Assembly (NCBI RefSeq): GCF_030816475.1 | Contig: NZ_JAUSXF010000001.1 | Span: forward strand, 3,286,001 to 3,350,000 | DNA length: 64,000 bases | DNA from: Arthrobacter pascens | GTDB lineage: Bacteria > Actinomycetota > Actinomycetes > Actinomycetales > Micrococcaceae | Direction of reading: 5' to 3' | In this document: piece after piece, positions 47,551 through 55,935 of the stretch | Layout of the letters: each line of letters starts with the position of its first letter | Numbering within the stretch: the first letter of the stretch is position 1 | Notes under the pieces: generated by a model | What the model was told of the DNA's origin: nothing | Databases searched by the model: none | What the model saw: only the letters and a program-made list of their open reading frames with translations | Position numbers and translations under genes: made by a program

Positions 47551-48855
47551 TTACTCGCAGGCGATCCCGTCGGAATCCCGGTCAAGGGCACCCCGGTAGC
47601 CAGGCTGGTTCGCATACAAGGGAGCGGCACCGGCCGCCCTGACAGCATCGCAATTTTTGTAGTAGGCAGCCGGAGCAGGTGCGGGAGCCGGAGCGGGAGC
47701 AACGCGGGCAGCGGGGGCAGGTGCCGGTGCCGCGACGGGCGCAACCGGCGCCTTCTCGTTGGTCGGTGCGAGCTGACCTGGGCAGTCAGCCAGAATCCTG
47801 GCCATCGCATCGTGCTCCGCTTGGGTAACCCACAGGCTGTACGTTGCCTTGACCGAAATCTGGCGGGCGACGTACTCGCAGCGGAAACCCTTGTTCGGCG
47901 GCAGCCAGGTGGCCGCGTCGCCGTCGCCCTTCTTGATGTTGGTGGGACCGTCTGTCGACTGCAGGTTCAACGGATCATTGGCGAACGCCGTCCGCTGCTC
48001 GGTTGTCAGCTGCTGCGCGCCCTTCTGCCAGGCGTCGCTGAGGGCAACCACATGGTCGATCTGGACGGCGCTGCTGGTGGCAGTCCCCCGCAGGAAGCTG
48101 ATGGTGGAGCCCGTGTAGGGATCCGCCAGCGTTCCCGTCTGCACCTTGCAGGGAACACTGTTGGTGAACGTAATGGCCGTCAGGTCGCGCTTGAGAATGT
48201 CGTTCCTGGTGTCGCAACCGTTACGGTCCACGTCCGCCCAGGCCTGCCCGAACAACGCACGGTCATATCCCGTTTTGGGCGCCCGGCCCTTAATCGGGAG
48301 CGTGGCCAGCAGATCGACCGCCTTCGTCGCGAAGGCCGGCTGCGTCTTCGGAGCCGTGGCGGTGATGCCCTGCGCCAAAAGGTAGGGAGTCTCCGGATCC
48401 AGCGGCTCACCCGTCTCCTGGGCCGTCGGAGCGGACGACGGCGTGGGCGTGGGTATGGCTGTTGCGCTTGCTTTTGTGGTGGTTGGCGAAGCGTTCTTAT
48501 CCAAAGAGGCGGCCCGGAGGTCCTCCGGAGCAGGCCGCGGCGTTACGGCGGCCCCGGCGATAAGAAGCGCAAAGGAGACAGCAAGGGCGATGGCACCTGA
48601 CTTCCGCTTCGCCGGTAGCCTCGCCCAGGATCGGCGTCCGGTTGCCAGGACATAGAGGCCGGTGATGGCGCCCGAGAAGGCCAGGACGACGAGTGCTCCT
48701 CCCACGCCACTGCCAAACGAAGCGATGATCATGAACAGGGCGGTGACGGCCCCAACGATGAACGTTGAAACAGGCTGCTTACGCGGCGGCTTCTGGCCAG
48801 GCCCGGGCCCGGGAGCAGATGGAGCTGACCCCAGGAGGGTCTCATAGTTCGACAA
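47551..48855 (-). CDS. Membrane-anchored/secreted DUF1524 HNH nuclease with Excalibur domain
   Basis: Protein of 434 residues. Three hydrophobic segments lie at about 30-50, 52-68 and 86-104, then a Thr/Pro linker. A DUF1524 (GmrSD C-terminal-like) HNH domain follows at about 190-360, with IDHVVALSDAWQKGA and NDPLNLQ. A Pro/Ala linker leads to a C-terminal Excalibur calcium-binding domain with DRDSDGIACE. This architecture belongs to extracellular nucleases that degrade DNA outside the cell, not to restriction systems. The start is a TTG behind GGGGAAAC. Confidence 0.87.
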   Translation of the reverse strand: MSNYETLLGSAPSAPGPGPGQKPPRKQPVSTFIVGAVTALFMIIASFGSGVGGALVVLAFSGAITGLYVLATGRRSWARLPAKRKSGAIALAVSFALLIAGAAVTPRPAPEDLRAASLDKNASPTTTKASATAIPTPTPSSAPTAQETGEPLDPETPYLLAQGITATAPKTQPAFATKAVDLLATLPIKGRAPKTGYDRALFGQAWADVDRNGCDTRNDILKRDLTAITFTNSVPCKVQTGTLADPYTGSTISFLRGTATSSAVQIDHVVALSDAWQKGAQQLTTEQRTAFANDPLNLQSTDGPTNIKKGDGDAATWLPPNKGFRCEYVARQISVKATYSLWVTQAEHDAMARILADCPGQLAPTNEKAPVAPVAAPAPAPAARVAPAPAPAPAPAAYYKNCDAVRAAGAAPLYANQPGYRGALDRDSDGIACE

Positions 48856-48871
48856 GTTTCCCCATTAATAA

Positions 48872-48896
48872 AGGCCCAGGCAACCTGGCCGGGCCT
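48872..48896. other. Stem-loop upstream of the HNH-nuclease gene
   Basis: AGGCCC (48872-48877) and GGGCCT (48891-48896) enclose CCAGG-CAA-CCTGG, forming a hairpin in the leader of the minus-strand nuclease gene, 17 bases from its start. It may influence message stability or translation. Confidence 0.4.
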
Positions 48897-49042
48897 CTTG
48901 CTTTCAACACATTTGTGCTCTGACAAGCCTATTTAGTTGCAGGCCCGTGCGGTCGATATCGCGGCGATCCTGCCGAAAGCCTGATTGAGTCTTGATCCAA
49001 CCTTGATAACCGTCCGTCGAATTGCCATCCGCAGAACGTCCC

Positions 49043-49099
49043 TTGCAGCCGCCCACTGACCGGAGCATAATGGTTAGCAGAGCTAATTAGCAGTGCTAA
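49043..49099 (+). promoter_or_regulatory. Promoter and double MarR-type operator
   Basis: TTGCAG (49043-49048) and CATAAT (49066-49071) are 17 bases apart. Directly behind the -10 lie two abutting perfect 13-bp palindromes, TTAGCAGAGCTAA (49074-49086) and TTAGCAGTGCTAA (49087-49099). They cover the transcription start, so a bound MarR dimer pair would block the marR-MFS operon. Confidence 0.78.
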
Positions 49100-49123
49100 C
49101 TATCGCCGGAGGCGCAAGAGTCC

Positions 49124-49585
49124 ATGACCATCAACGAAACGACGGACCGGGAAACTATCGGGTCCATCAGTCCGCACACCCTGGCGATGGAGCTTCGCAC
49201 TGCCGTCATGCGGACCTCCCGCCGGCTCCGGGTCGAAGCAACCGGAGAGGTGATCACGCCGGGACAATACACAGTGCTGGCTCAGCTGCACGGCGGCGGC
49301 CCCCGCACGCTCCGGGAACTGGCTGAAAGCGAGCATGTACAGGCACCTTCCATGACACGCATCGTCAATGCCCTTACGGAGCAGGGCTTTGTGTCCCGGT
49401 CGGCCAGCCCCGAGGACGGACGCCAGGTGCAGGTAACCATCACGCCTGCCGGTGCGGCTGTCCTGGAACAGGCCCGCAGCCAGCGGACCGCATGGCTGGC
49501 CCACCGGGTGGCCGGCCTCAGCGCCGAGGACCGCCGGACACTGAGCCGCGCCGCCCACATCATGCAGGACATGAGCGCCAAATGA
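49124..49585 (+). CDS. MarR family transcriptional regulator
   Basis: Protein of 153 residues with a MarR winged helix (LRELAESEHVQAPSMTRIVNALTEQGFVSRSASPEDGRQVQV, quoted here only as location at about residues 65-105). Helical dimerisation ends flank it. Its ATG stop overlaps the start of the MFS gene (ATGA), so regulator and pump are translationally coupled. It should autoregulate through the two palindromes upstream, being released by the pump's substrate or a related phenolic compound. Confidence 0.92.
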   Translation: MTINETTDRETIGSISPHTLAMELRTAVMRTSRRLRVEATGEVITPGQYTVLAQLHGGGPRTLRELAESEHVQAPSMTRIVNALTEQGFVSRSASPEDGRQVQVTITPAGAAVLEQARSQRTAWLAHRVAGLSAEDRRTLSRAAHIMQDMSAK

Positions 49586-50841
49586 GCACGATGTTCCAGG
49601 CACTGGAGGACCGCAGCTACCGCTTGTGGGCCGGCGGGGCCCTGGTGTCCAACGTTGGCACCTGGATGCAGAGGGTGGCGCAGGACTGGCTGGTACTGAC
49701 CGTCCTCACCAACCATTCAGGCACCGCCGTCGGCATCACTACGTTTCTCCAGTTCCTTCCGATGCTGCTGCTCGGCCCCTACGGGGGCGTCCTCGCCGAC
49801 CGTTACCGCAAACGCGTGATCCTGCTGTGGACGCAGTCGGCAATGGGCCTGTGCGGGCTGGCCGTTGGGCTCCTGGTGGTGACCGGTTCAGCGCAGCTGT
49901 GGCATGCCTATCTGACTGCCCTCTGCCTCGGACTGGCCAGCGCCGTTGACGGACCCACACGCCTGGCCTTCGTTTCCGAACTCGTGGGCCAGGACAAGGT
50001 AGCCAATGCAGTGGCACTGAATTCTGCTTCTTTCAACACCGCCCGGCTCACAGGTCCTGCCATCGCTGGCGTGCTCATTGCCTGGGTCGGCACCGGCCCC
50101 GTGTTTCTGCTGAATGCAGCCAGCTTCGCGGCCGTCATTATCGCGCTGACACGGATCCGGGCAGCGGAGTCTGCCCCGTCCGCTCAGGCACCCCGAGGCA
50201 AACGCCAGGTCGCGGAGGGCCTGGGCTACGTGCGCCGCCGGCCCGACCTGGTGCTGATCCTTGTCCTGGTGGGCATCCTTGGGGCCTTCGGCATGAATTT
50301 CCCCATCACCAATGCCCTGATGTCCACGACGGAATTCGGGATGGGGCCCGGGGAATTCGGGCTCCTGGGCTCGATCATGGCCGTGGGAACACTGGCCGGC
50401 GCGCTGCTCGCCGCCCGCAGGGACCGTCCCAGGCTGCGTTTCCTTCTTGGCGGGGCCCTGGGGTTGGGCTTCTTCACCCTCATTGGCAGCGTGTCGCCGT
50501 CGTTCTGGTTGTACGCGGCGGTCCTGATACCCGTCGGCCTGGCATCAATGACATTCCTGAACAGCTGTAATACGAGCATCCAGCTCACCGTGGACCCGCG
50601 GTTCCGCGGACGGGTGCTTGCCCTGTCCCTGGCCGTCCTTCAGGGCGGGACCGCCCTGGGGGCGCCCCTCATGGGCTGGATCGGCACCGAACTCGGCGCG
50701 CGCTGGGCCGTGGCCGCCAGCGGAACGATTGTCTTGCTGACCGGCCTGTGCGCGGTGACAGTTGTCGCCCGAAGAAGCCGGCTGACCTTCCGGGAGCAGC
50801 TTCGGACCGCGCTCCCCCGGAAGCGCGAATCCGTCGCCTGA
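49582..50841 (+). CDS. MFS transporter (MFS_3/EntS-like efflux)
   Basis: Protein of 419 residues with about twelve helices. SNVGTWMQRVAQDWLVL in helix 1 and GPYGGVLADRYRKR between helices 2 and 3 are typical of MFS_3/EntS-type exporters. The gene starts in the stop of marR. A drug or metabolite exporter under MarR control is the simplest reading; the substrate is unknown. Confidence 0.92.
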   Translation: MSTMFQALEDRSYRLWAGGALVSNVGTWMQRVAQDWLVLTVLTNHSGTAVGITTFLQFLPMLLLGPYGGVLADRYRKRVILLWTQSAMGLCGLAVGLLVVTGSAQLWHAYLTALCLGLASAVDGPTRLAFVSELVGQDKVANAVALNSASFNTARLTGPAIAGVLIAWVGTGPVFLLNAASFAAVIIALTRIRAAESAPSAQAPRGKRQVAEGLGYVRRRPDLVLILVLVGILGAFGMNFPITNALMSTTEFGMGPGEFGLLGSIMAVGTLAGALLAARRDRPRLRFLLGGALGLGFFTLIGSVSPSFWLYAAVLIPVGLASMTFLNSCNTSIQLTVDPRFRGRVLALSLAVLQGGTALGAPLMGWIGTELGARWAVAASGTIVLLTGLCAVTVVARRSRLTFREQLRTALPRKRESVA

Positions 50842-50848
50842 ATGGTTG

Positions 50849-51229
50849 TTAGCTGCGCTGGGAGATATTGAGAATATTCCCCTCGCTGTCCAGGAACCAG
50901 GCGGCTTTCCCCCAGTCATTGGTGGCAACGCCGTTCTCCGTCTTCAGGCCGGGAAAGTCGTACTCTTCGAAAACGACGCCGCGGCCCCGCAGTTCCTCCA
51001 TCTCGCGTTCGATGTTGTCCGTCTCCCAGCCCATCTGAGTGTTTTTGGCTGAACCTGCATTCTCTGTCTGGTAAACGAGGAAGCTCGTCCCCTTGCCTGC
51101 GCGGTACATCAGGCTGTCGTCCTCAGGGGTTTCGGAAGGCTCCAACCCCAGCTTGTCCCGATAGAAATCCTTCGCCCTGTTGATGTCCTTCGCGGGGAGG
51201 ACAGCCATGATCTCTAAGTCCTTGAGCAT
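50849..51229 (-). CDS. VOC family protein (glyoxalase/bleomycin-resistance fold)
   Basis: Protein of 126 residues with the VOC pattern: VLPAKDINRAKDFYRDKLGL at the start, YRAGKGTSFLVYQT, and WFLDSEGNILNI at the end. The metal ligands of true glyoxalases are only partly present, so it may be a binding or dioxygenase-type protein. GGAAA precedes the ATG. The gene ends seven bases from the convergent MFS gene. Confidence 0.87.
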   Translation of the reverse strand: MLKDLEIMAVLPAKDINRAKDFYRDKLGLEPSETPEDDSLMYRAGKGTSFLVYQTENAGSAKNTQMGWETDNIEREMEELRGRGVVFEEYDFPGLKTENGVATNDWGKAAWFLDSEGNILNISQRS

Positions 51230-51573
51230 GATGATTTCCTTTTGTGCATTCTTTTGTTGCTGGATGGCGATCCTCTCCCCCGGTTTCGGTCCCGGAGCGT
51301 GCTTATCCGGGCCGCGTGGCCGCCCGTTCCGCCGAATGCCGGGACGGCCACCTGGGACTCTGCAACGCCCCTCCAGCCATCATCGGCGCGAGGGTCCCCG
51401 AAAGCTTATGTGGCCATTATGGAACTGATTTGTGCCCACGGAAATAGTCGTTTAATTACCGTCCACGGGCCGGTTCAGAACCCTTCGACTTTCACGCAAT
51501 TAACCCCGCTCCGGGCGCCCCTATGGGCGGGATAATGAAAACTCAGCGCTCGGACGGCTCTAAGGAATCGATC
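51230..51573. other. Intergenic region between VOC and DHFR-like genes
   Basis: Both neighbours point away from this 344-base stretch, so it must carry their promoters. I see no gene, no convincing remnant and no strong dyad. Confidence 0.4.
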
Positions 51574-52155
51574 ATGGGAAAAGTATCCGTCACCAACAAT
51601 GTCTCGCTGGACGGCGTGATGCAGGCCCCCGGCAGGCCCGACGAGGATACCCGCGGGGGCTTCGACCGCGGCGGCTGGGCGGTGCCCTACACAGATCCCG
51701 TCATGGCCGGCGCCATGGCGGAAGGAATGTCGCGGCCGGGCGTCCTCCTGTTGGGGAGGCGCACCTATGAGGATTTCGCAGGCTACTGGCCGCAGCAAAA
51801 AGACAATCCCTATACGGAAGTCCTGGACAACACCTGGAAATACGTCGCCTCGAACACGCTGACAGAACCGTTGCCCTGGAAGAACTCCACCCTCCTCACC
51901 GGTGACGCGGCAGATGCGGTGGCCGAACTGAAGAACCAGCCCGGGCCGGACATTGCCATCCTCGGCAGCGGGGAACTCATCCAGTCGCTGAGGCGCCGGA
52001 ATCTCATCGACGAGTACGTGCTCCTCATCTATCCGCTAATTCTCGGAGCGGGCCGCCGCCTGTTCCCTGACGGGGCGCCGCCGTCGGGGCTCCGGCTCAC
52101 CAACAGCCTGACGACGACCACCGGCGTCGTGATCGCCACGTATCAGACAGCGTGA
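51574..52155 (+). CDS. Dihydrofolate reductase family protein (RibD C-terminal-like)
   Basis: Protein of 193 residues with VTNNVSLDGVMQAPG, VLLLGRRTYEDFAGYWP and ILGSGELIQSLRRRNLIDEY, the NADPH-binding DHFR-like reductase family. It is a paralog of the gene at 31849. AAGGAATCG precedes the ATG at 51574. Substrate unknown. Confidence 0.9.
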   Translation: MGKVSVTNNVSLDGVMQAPGRPDEDTRGGFDRGGWAVPYTDPVMAGAMAEGMSRPGVLLLGRRTYEDFAGYWPQQKDNPYTEVLDNTWKYVASNTLTEPLPWKNSTLLTGDAADAVAELKNQPGPDIAILGSGELIQSLRRRNLIDEYVLLIYPLILGAGRRLFPDGAPPSGLRLTNSLTTTTGVVIATYQTA

Positions 52156-52167
52156 ACCAAGCCGGCC

Positions 52168-52512
52168 CTACTTCAGGATCTCCGCGCGGCGCAGTAGGAC
52201 GATGTCCTCCAGCACGTCGTCCGGGACAGGGTGGTCCGGCGTGAAACGGATGGTCCCCTTGGACAGGGAGTATCCCTCAAGCCTGCCGGCGACGGCGTCA
52301 ATCACCGCAGGGGAAAACGGAAAGATGGAGAGGTGCTTGGCCGCCGCCACGACACCGATGAGGGGCTTGCCCTCTAACTTCAGGGCAGGCATCCCGTAGC
52401 TCATCCCCTCCACAGCCTCCGGCACCAAGGCCCGGGCAGTGTCTATGACGCGCTGCAGGCATCCGCGTTCGGGCTCAGGCAGATCGGCCAAGGAATCGTC
52501 AACGGAACCCAT
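52168..52512 (-). CDS. DUF1801 family protein (iron-chaperone YdhG-like)
   Basis: Protein of 114 residues with the YdhG/DUF1801 pattern VPEAVEGMSYGMPALKLEGKPLIGVVAAAKHLSIFPFS (residues about 30-67). The family resembles frataxin-like folds but its role is not established. It is convergent with the DHFR-like gene, 12 bases away, and followed on the same strand by a second DUF1801 gene upstream. Confidence 0.85.
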   Translation of the reverse strand: MGSVDDSLADLPEPERGCLQRVIDTARALVPEAVEGMSYGMPALKLEGKPLIGVVAAAKHLSIFPFSPAVIDAVAGRLEGYSLSKGTIRFTPDHPVPDDVLEDIVLLRRAEILK

Positions 52513-52576
52513 GGGCCATTCTATTCACGCCGGACGTGACGGCGGCACTGAGATGAGGGGGTGGCACGGGACCGTG

Positions 52577-52915
52577 TCAGGCAGCGGCTTTCTCGACGAG
52601 CGCGCGAATCTTGGCCTCCGTTGCAGCATCCAGCGAGGTGATATTCCAAGCGACCGGGTGCATATGGGCGCCTTCCTCACGTGCGGGGTTCACAACTTCG
52701 CCAAAACCGAACGCGATGAAGTCCTTATCCGGTTTGATGTAGCAGATGTCCTTGCCGTCCTTCACATAGAACGGGAGTCCCCAGCGGACGATCGGTTCTA
52801 ACGAGGGCGCGCTCTCCCGGATGATGCGATGCAGGCGTTCCCCAATTTCCCGATACTCTGCGGGGGCTTCGCTGAGTTTGCTGAGAACAGCCGCGTCACC
52901 CTTCTTCGTGAACAT
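52577..52915 (-). CDS. DUF1801 domain protein
   Basis: Protein of 112 residues with IVRWGLPFYVKDGKDICYIKPDKDFIAFGF, the DUF1801 core in a different sub-branch from its neighbour at 52168. GGAGG lies 12 bases before the ATG. The two DUF1801 genes, 64 bases apart on one strand, may form an operon. Function unknown. Confidence 0.83.
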   Translation of the reverse strand: MFTKKGDAAVLSKLSEAPAEYREIGERLHRIIRESAPSLEPIVRWGLPFYVKDGKDICYIKPDKDFIAFGFGEVVNPAREEGAHMHPVAWNITSLDAATEAKIRALVEKAAA

Positions 52916-53132
52916 CGTGTTCAGGCCTCCTTCAAATCGTCGTCAGGCAGTTGTTGTAGCCGGCCTCGTGTGCGCGTGGACCACGCAGGTGTCGGGACCA
53001 GCGACGGCGCCAAGCCTATGTCGCCGGAGCGAGGTAGTCGAGGCATGCAGGAGTTGGCCGTCACCGAGCGCCCGTTGACTGGGTGGGGTCGGCACGGCAG
53101 GCTGTGAGGACATCCGCGGCAAGGGGAGCACG

Positions 53133-53534
53133 ATGAAGTACCCGGTGTACCTGATCGCCGTCGCGGCTGTGCTCGGGTTCGCCCTTGGCGAGGGGCAGAT
53201 GACCGCGGCCTACCGATCCAAGCGCGAGCGGGACCTCACAGTGGTGGCCCGGTCGAAGGCCGGATTCAAGTCGATGGGCTTCTGGTACACGTCCTTTTCA
53301 ACCACGGTAACGGTGGAGTCGGTGGAGGTGACCGGTTCGGAGGCTGGCGTCCGGTTCAAGGAATTAACCGAGCAATACCAGGCCTCGACGGCGAATGGGC
53401 CCAGCATCGCCCCCTCGGCCTACTCGCTGCCGCAGACCGCAACATTCCGTGCATCCGGGGACGGCTGGCAGCTGGACAGCATCACCCCTACCGTGCACGG
53501 GGGCGGCCTGCCAATGTCCGTCGTCGAGGACTGA
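53133..53534 (+). CDS. Hypothetical exported or membrane-anchored protein
   Basis: Protein of 133 residues. One hydrophobic N-terminal segment (VYLIAVAAVLGFALGEGQM) acts as signal or anchor, and a small beta-rich domain with many Ser/Thr follows. AGGGGAGC precedes the ATG. No family recognised. Confidence 0.65.
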   Translation: MKYPVYLIAVAAVLGFALGEGQMTAAYRSKRERDLTVVARSKAGFKSMGFWYTSFSTTVTVESVEVTGSEAGVRFKELTEQYQASTANGPSIAPSAYSLPQTATFRASGDGWQLDSITPTVHGGGLPMSVVED

Positions 53535-53642
53535 GAACTGCCCCGTAGGCCGGCCTGCTTTCAGGCGGTCATTGCCCGGGACAAGGGTCGTTGGCATGAT
53601 GAGGAAACCAACCGTGCCGCAAAATCAGACGGGGAGACTGCC

Positions 53643-54566
53643 ATGAAAGCTGTCCAATTCACCGAGTATGGCGGGCCGGAGGTCCTCAAGCTCGTCGACG
53701 TAGAGGAACCGCACGCCGGGCCTGGCCAGATCCGTGTGGCCGTTCGTGCGGCAGGCGTCAATAGCTTCGACTGGAAGATTCGACGCGGGGCACTGGCAGC
53801 CGTCATGCCGATGAGTTTTCCTGCCGGAGTGGGGCTGGATGCATCGGGAATCGTGGACGAGGTCGGCGACGGTGTGCAGGGAACTGCAGTCGGTGAGGAG
53901 GTCTTCGGCAGCGTCCCCATTAACCCCTCCTCCACCGGCGCGGCGGCCCAGTACGCGGTGTTGGCCGAGTGGGCGAAGAAGCCGGAGAGTCTCTCCTTTG
54001 AAGAGGCTGCCGGGTATCCGATGTCGACCGAAACGGCGCGCCGGGCGTTGAACGTGTTGCCCCTGGAGACCGGTCAGACCCTCCTTGTCAATGGAGCCGC
54101 TGGCGGTGTGGGCCTGTCCGCCGTCCAATTCGCCCTCGCCGCCGAAGCCACTGTGATCGGCACGGCCAGTGAGGGGCATCACGAGTATTTGCGCTCCCTC
54201 GGTGCGATCCCGACGACGTACGGCCCCGGTCTGGTTGACCGGGTGCGGGAGCTTGCCCCGAGCGGAGTCGATGTCGCCCTCGACGCGGTGGGCTCCGGGA
54301 TCCTGCCGGAGCTCATTGAGCTCACAGGCAGTGCCGACAGGGTTATCACCACCGCCGACAACCGGGCCGCCGAGTATGGCGTGCGGCTCACTGGCGGAAT
54401 AGGCCCGGACCGTGCGCCGCAAGCACGCACCGAAGCGGCTGCGCTATTCGAGCAGGGAAAGTTTCGCCTGCCGGTCGAGGAAACCTTTTCGTTGGAAAAT
54501 GTCGCGGCCGCGCACGCGAAAAGCGAACAGGGCCACGTGCTGGGCAAATTCATCGTGACTGTGTAA
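53643..54566 (+). CDS. NADP-dependent alcohol dehydrogenase/quinone oxidoreductase (MDR family)
   Basis: Protein of 307 residues of the zinc-free medium-chain dehydrogenase/reductase group. It has MKAVQFTEYGGPEVLKLVDV at the start, GVNSFDWKIRRG, then the cofactor loop VNGAAGGVGLSAVQFAL. GTASEGHHEYLRSLGA follows the NADPH 2'-phosphate region. It should reduce quinones or enones with NADPH. GGGGAGA precedes the ATG. Confidence 0.92.
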   Translation: MKAVQFTEYGGPEVLKLVDVEEPHAGPGQIRVAVRAAGVNSFDWKIRRGALAAVMPMSFPAGVGLDASGIVDEVGDGVQGTAVGEEVFGSVPINPSSTGAAAQYAVLAEWAKKPESLSFEEAAGYPMSTETARRALNVLPLETGQTLLVNGAAGGVGLSAVQFALAAEATVIGTASEGHHEYLRSLGAIPTTYGPGLVDRVRELAPSGVDVALDAVGSGILPELIELTGSADRVITTADNRAAEYGVRLTGGIGPDRAPQARTEAAALFEQGKFRLPVEETFSLENVAAAHAKSEQGHVLGKFIVTV

Positions 54567-54727
54567 TCGTCGGCATACCGGAAAACATCTGGCGGCAATC
54601 CGTTTCGCTCCGCCATCAACGGAATAGACCAGTCCCTAATCTTGAGCAAATACTTCACCCGTTTTCGGCTGATGCTGAGCAGAGATGGCTAGCTTGGGTG
54701 CATCAGCGAAAGGGAAGGTGAACTGGA

Positions 54728-54850
54728 ATGACGATATTTGAGTACTTGTCAGGATTAGCCATCATGCTTGGTTCTCTGGCAGCGCTCCTCGGACTGTCTG
54801 CGGGAGTCATCCGCTACCGGACAGGACGGCACGTAACGCCGGCTCCTTAA
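54728..54850 (+). CDS. 40-residue single-pass membrane peptide
   Basis: ATG 54728 to TAA 54850 encodes 40 residues with one hydrophobic helix (LSGLAIMLGSLAALLGLSAG) flanked by a short acidic N-terminus and a basic C-terminus (RYRTGRH), predicted N-out/C-in. AAGGTG lies eight bases before the ATG. GGCTCC-N7-GGAGCC (54841-54859) across the stop forms a terminator-like hairpin. Small membrane proteins like this often tune larger membrane complexes; no partner is evident. Confidence 0.5.
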   Translation: MTIFEYLSGLAIMLGSLAALLGLSAGVIRYRTGRHVTPAP

Positions 54851-54868
54851 GCCGGAGCCCCGCCGACG

Positions 54869-55900
54869 TCACAATGGCGGGGTGCTCGGTGCCGCCGTCG
54901 ACCCCCGCACCACCAGCTCCGTCCCGAGCTCGATCCGCTGCGGCAGTTCCTCGTCCCCGTCCAGGTGCCGGAGCAGGGCGCGCATCGCGGTCTCCGCCAT
55001 CTGGACCACAGGATGGCGGATGGTGGTCAGCCCGGGCTCGATCCACTCAGCCGCTGGAATGTCGTCAAAGCCAACGATGGACAAATCCTGCGGAATACGG
55101 AGGCCGGCCGCGCGCGCAGCCCGGTACGCACCCAGGGCCTGGGCGTCGTTGCCCGTGAAAATCGCGGTGGGCCTTTCGGCCAGCTCCAGTAATTTCCGGG
55201 TTCCGGCCTCGCCCGCCTCAGTTGAGAAGTCGCCCGGAACCATCAGTTCCGGATCCACCCTGACCCCGGCGCGGCGCAGCGCGGAAATGTACCCGTCCTC
55301 GCGGGCACTGCTGCACTGCAGGTCCTCGCGGCCGCCGATCATGCCGATCCGCCGGTGGCCCAGCTGCAGAAGGTATTCCGTCGCCGCGTGGGCGCCCTCC
55401 CAGTTCGCGGCCCCCACCGTCATCAGATCAGGGCCGGGCTGGCCCACCGGGTCAATGAGCACCACCGGGATCCCCAGCGACTTGATCCGCTGGATCTGCT
55501 TGGCGTCGAGTTCATAGACCGCCATCAGCAGCCCGTCCGACTTCCGCTCGGCAAGGTTCGCCAGCCAGGGCCTGATCCGCGAGCCGTCCATGGACAAGCT
55601 GCTCACTACCGTGCCGTACCCGGCATCCTGCGCCACGCGCTCCACGCCTTCGATGATCTCCAGCGCCCACTCCGAACCCAGCCCGGGGAACACCAGATCG
55701 ATCAGGCCGGCCTTCTTGCTCCGCTTCGCCGGGCGGCGGGCATAGTCCCGCCTGGCGATGATCTCCTCCACCCGGGCCCTTGTGGCCGTCGCAACATGGG
55801 CACGGCCGTTCAGCACTTTGGAAACGGTGGGAACCGAGACGCCGGCCTCCCGGGCAATCTCGCTGATCGTCGCCCGCCCGACGTCCTGTTTGCTCACCAC
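54869..55900 (-). CDS. LacI family transcriptional regulator
   Basis: Protein of about 343 residues. The LacI helix-turn-helix is ATISEIAREAGVSVPTVSKV, followed by LNGRAHV. The periplasmic-binding-protein-like sensor domain includes SDGLLMAVYELD and GFDDIPAAEW. Two adjacent GTGs (55900 and 55897) follow AAGGTGGG. It is the last gene of the leftward carbohydrate operon. A TTTCGGAAAGTTCC-type site 45 bases upstream could serve autoregulation. Confidence 0.93.
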   Translation of the reverse strand: MVSKQDVGRATISEIAREAGVSVPTVSKVLNGRAHVATATRARVEEIIARRDYARRPAKRSKKAGLIDLVFPGLGSEWALEIIEGVERVAQDAGYGTVVSSLSMDGSRIRPWLANLAERKSDGLLMAVYELDAKQIQRIKSLGIPVVLIDPVGQPGPDLMTVGAANWEGAHAATEYLLQLGHRRIGMIGGREDLQCSSAREDGYISALRRAGVRVDPELMVPGDFSTEAGEAGTRKLLELAERPTAIFTGNDAQALGAYRAARAAGLRIPQDLSIVGFDDIPAAEWIEPGLTTIRHPVVQMAETAMRALLRHLDGDEELPQRIELGTELVVRGSTAAPSTPPL

Positions 55901-55935
55901 GGAACCCACCTTCCAGCCGGAGTGACCTCGCAGCG

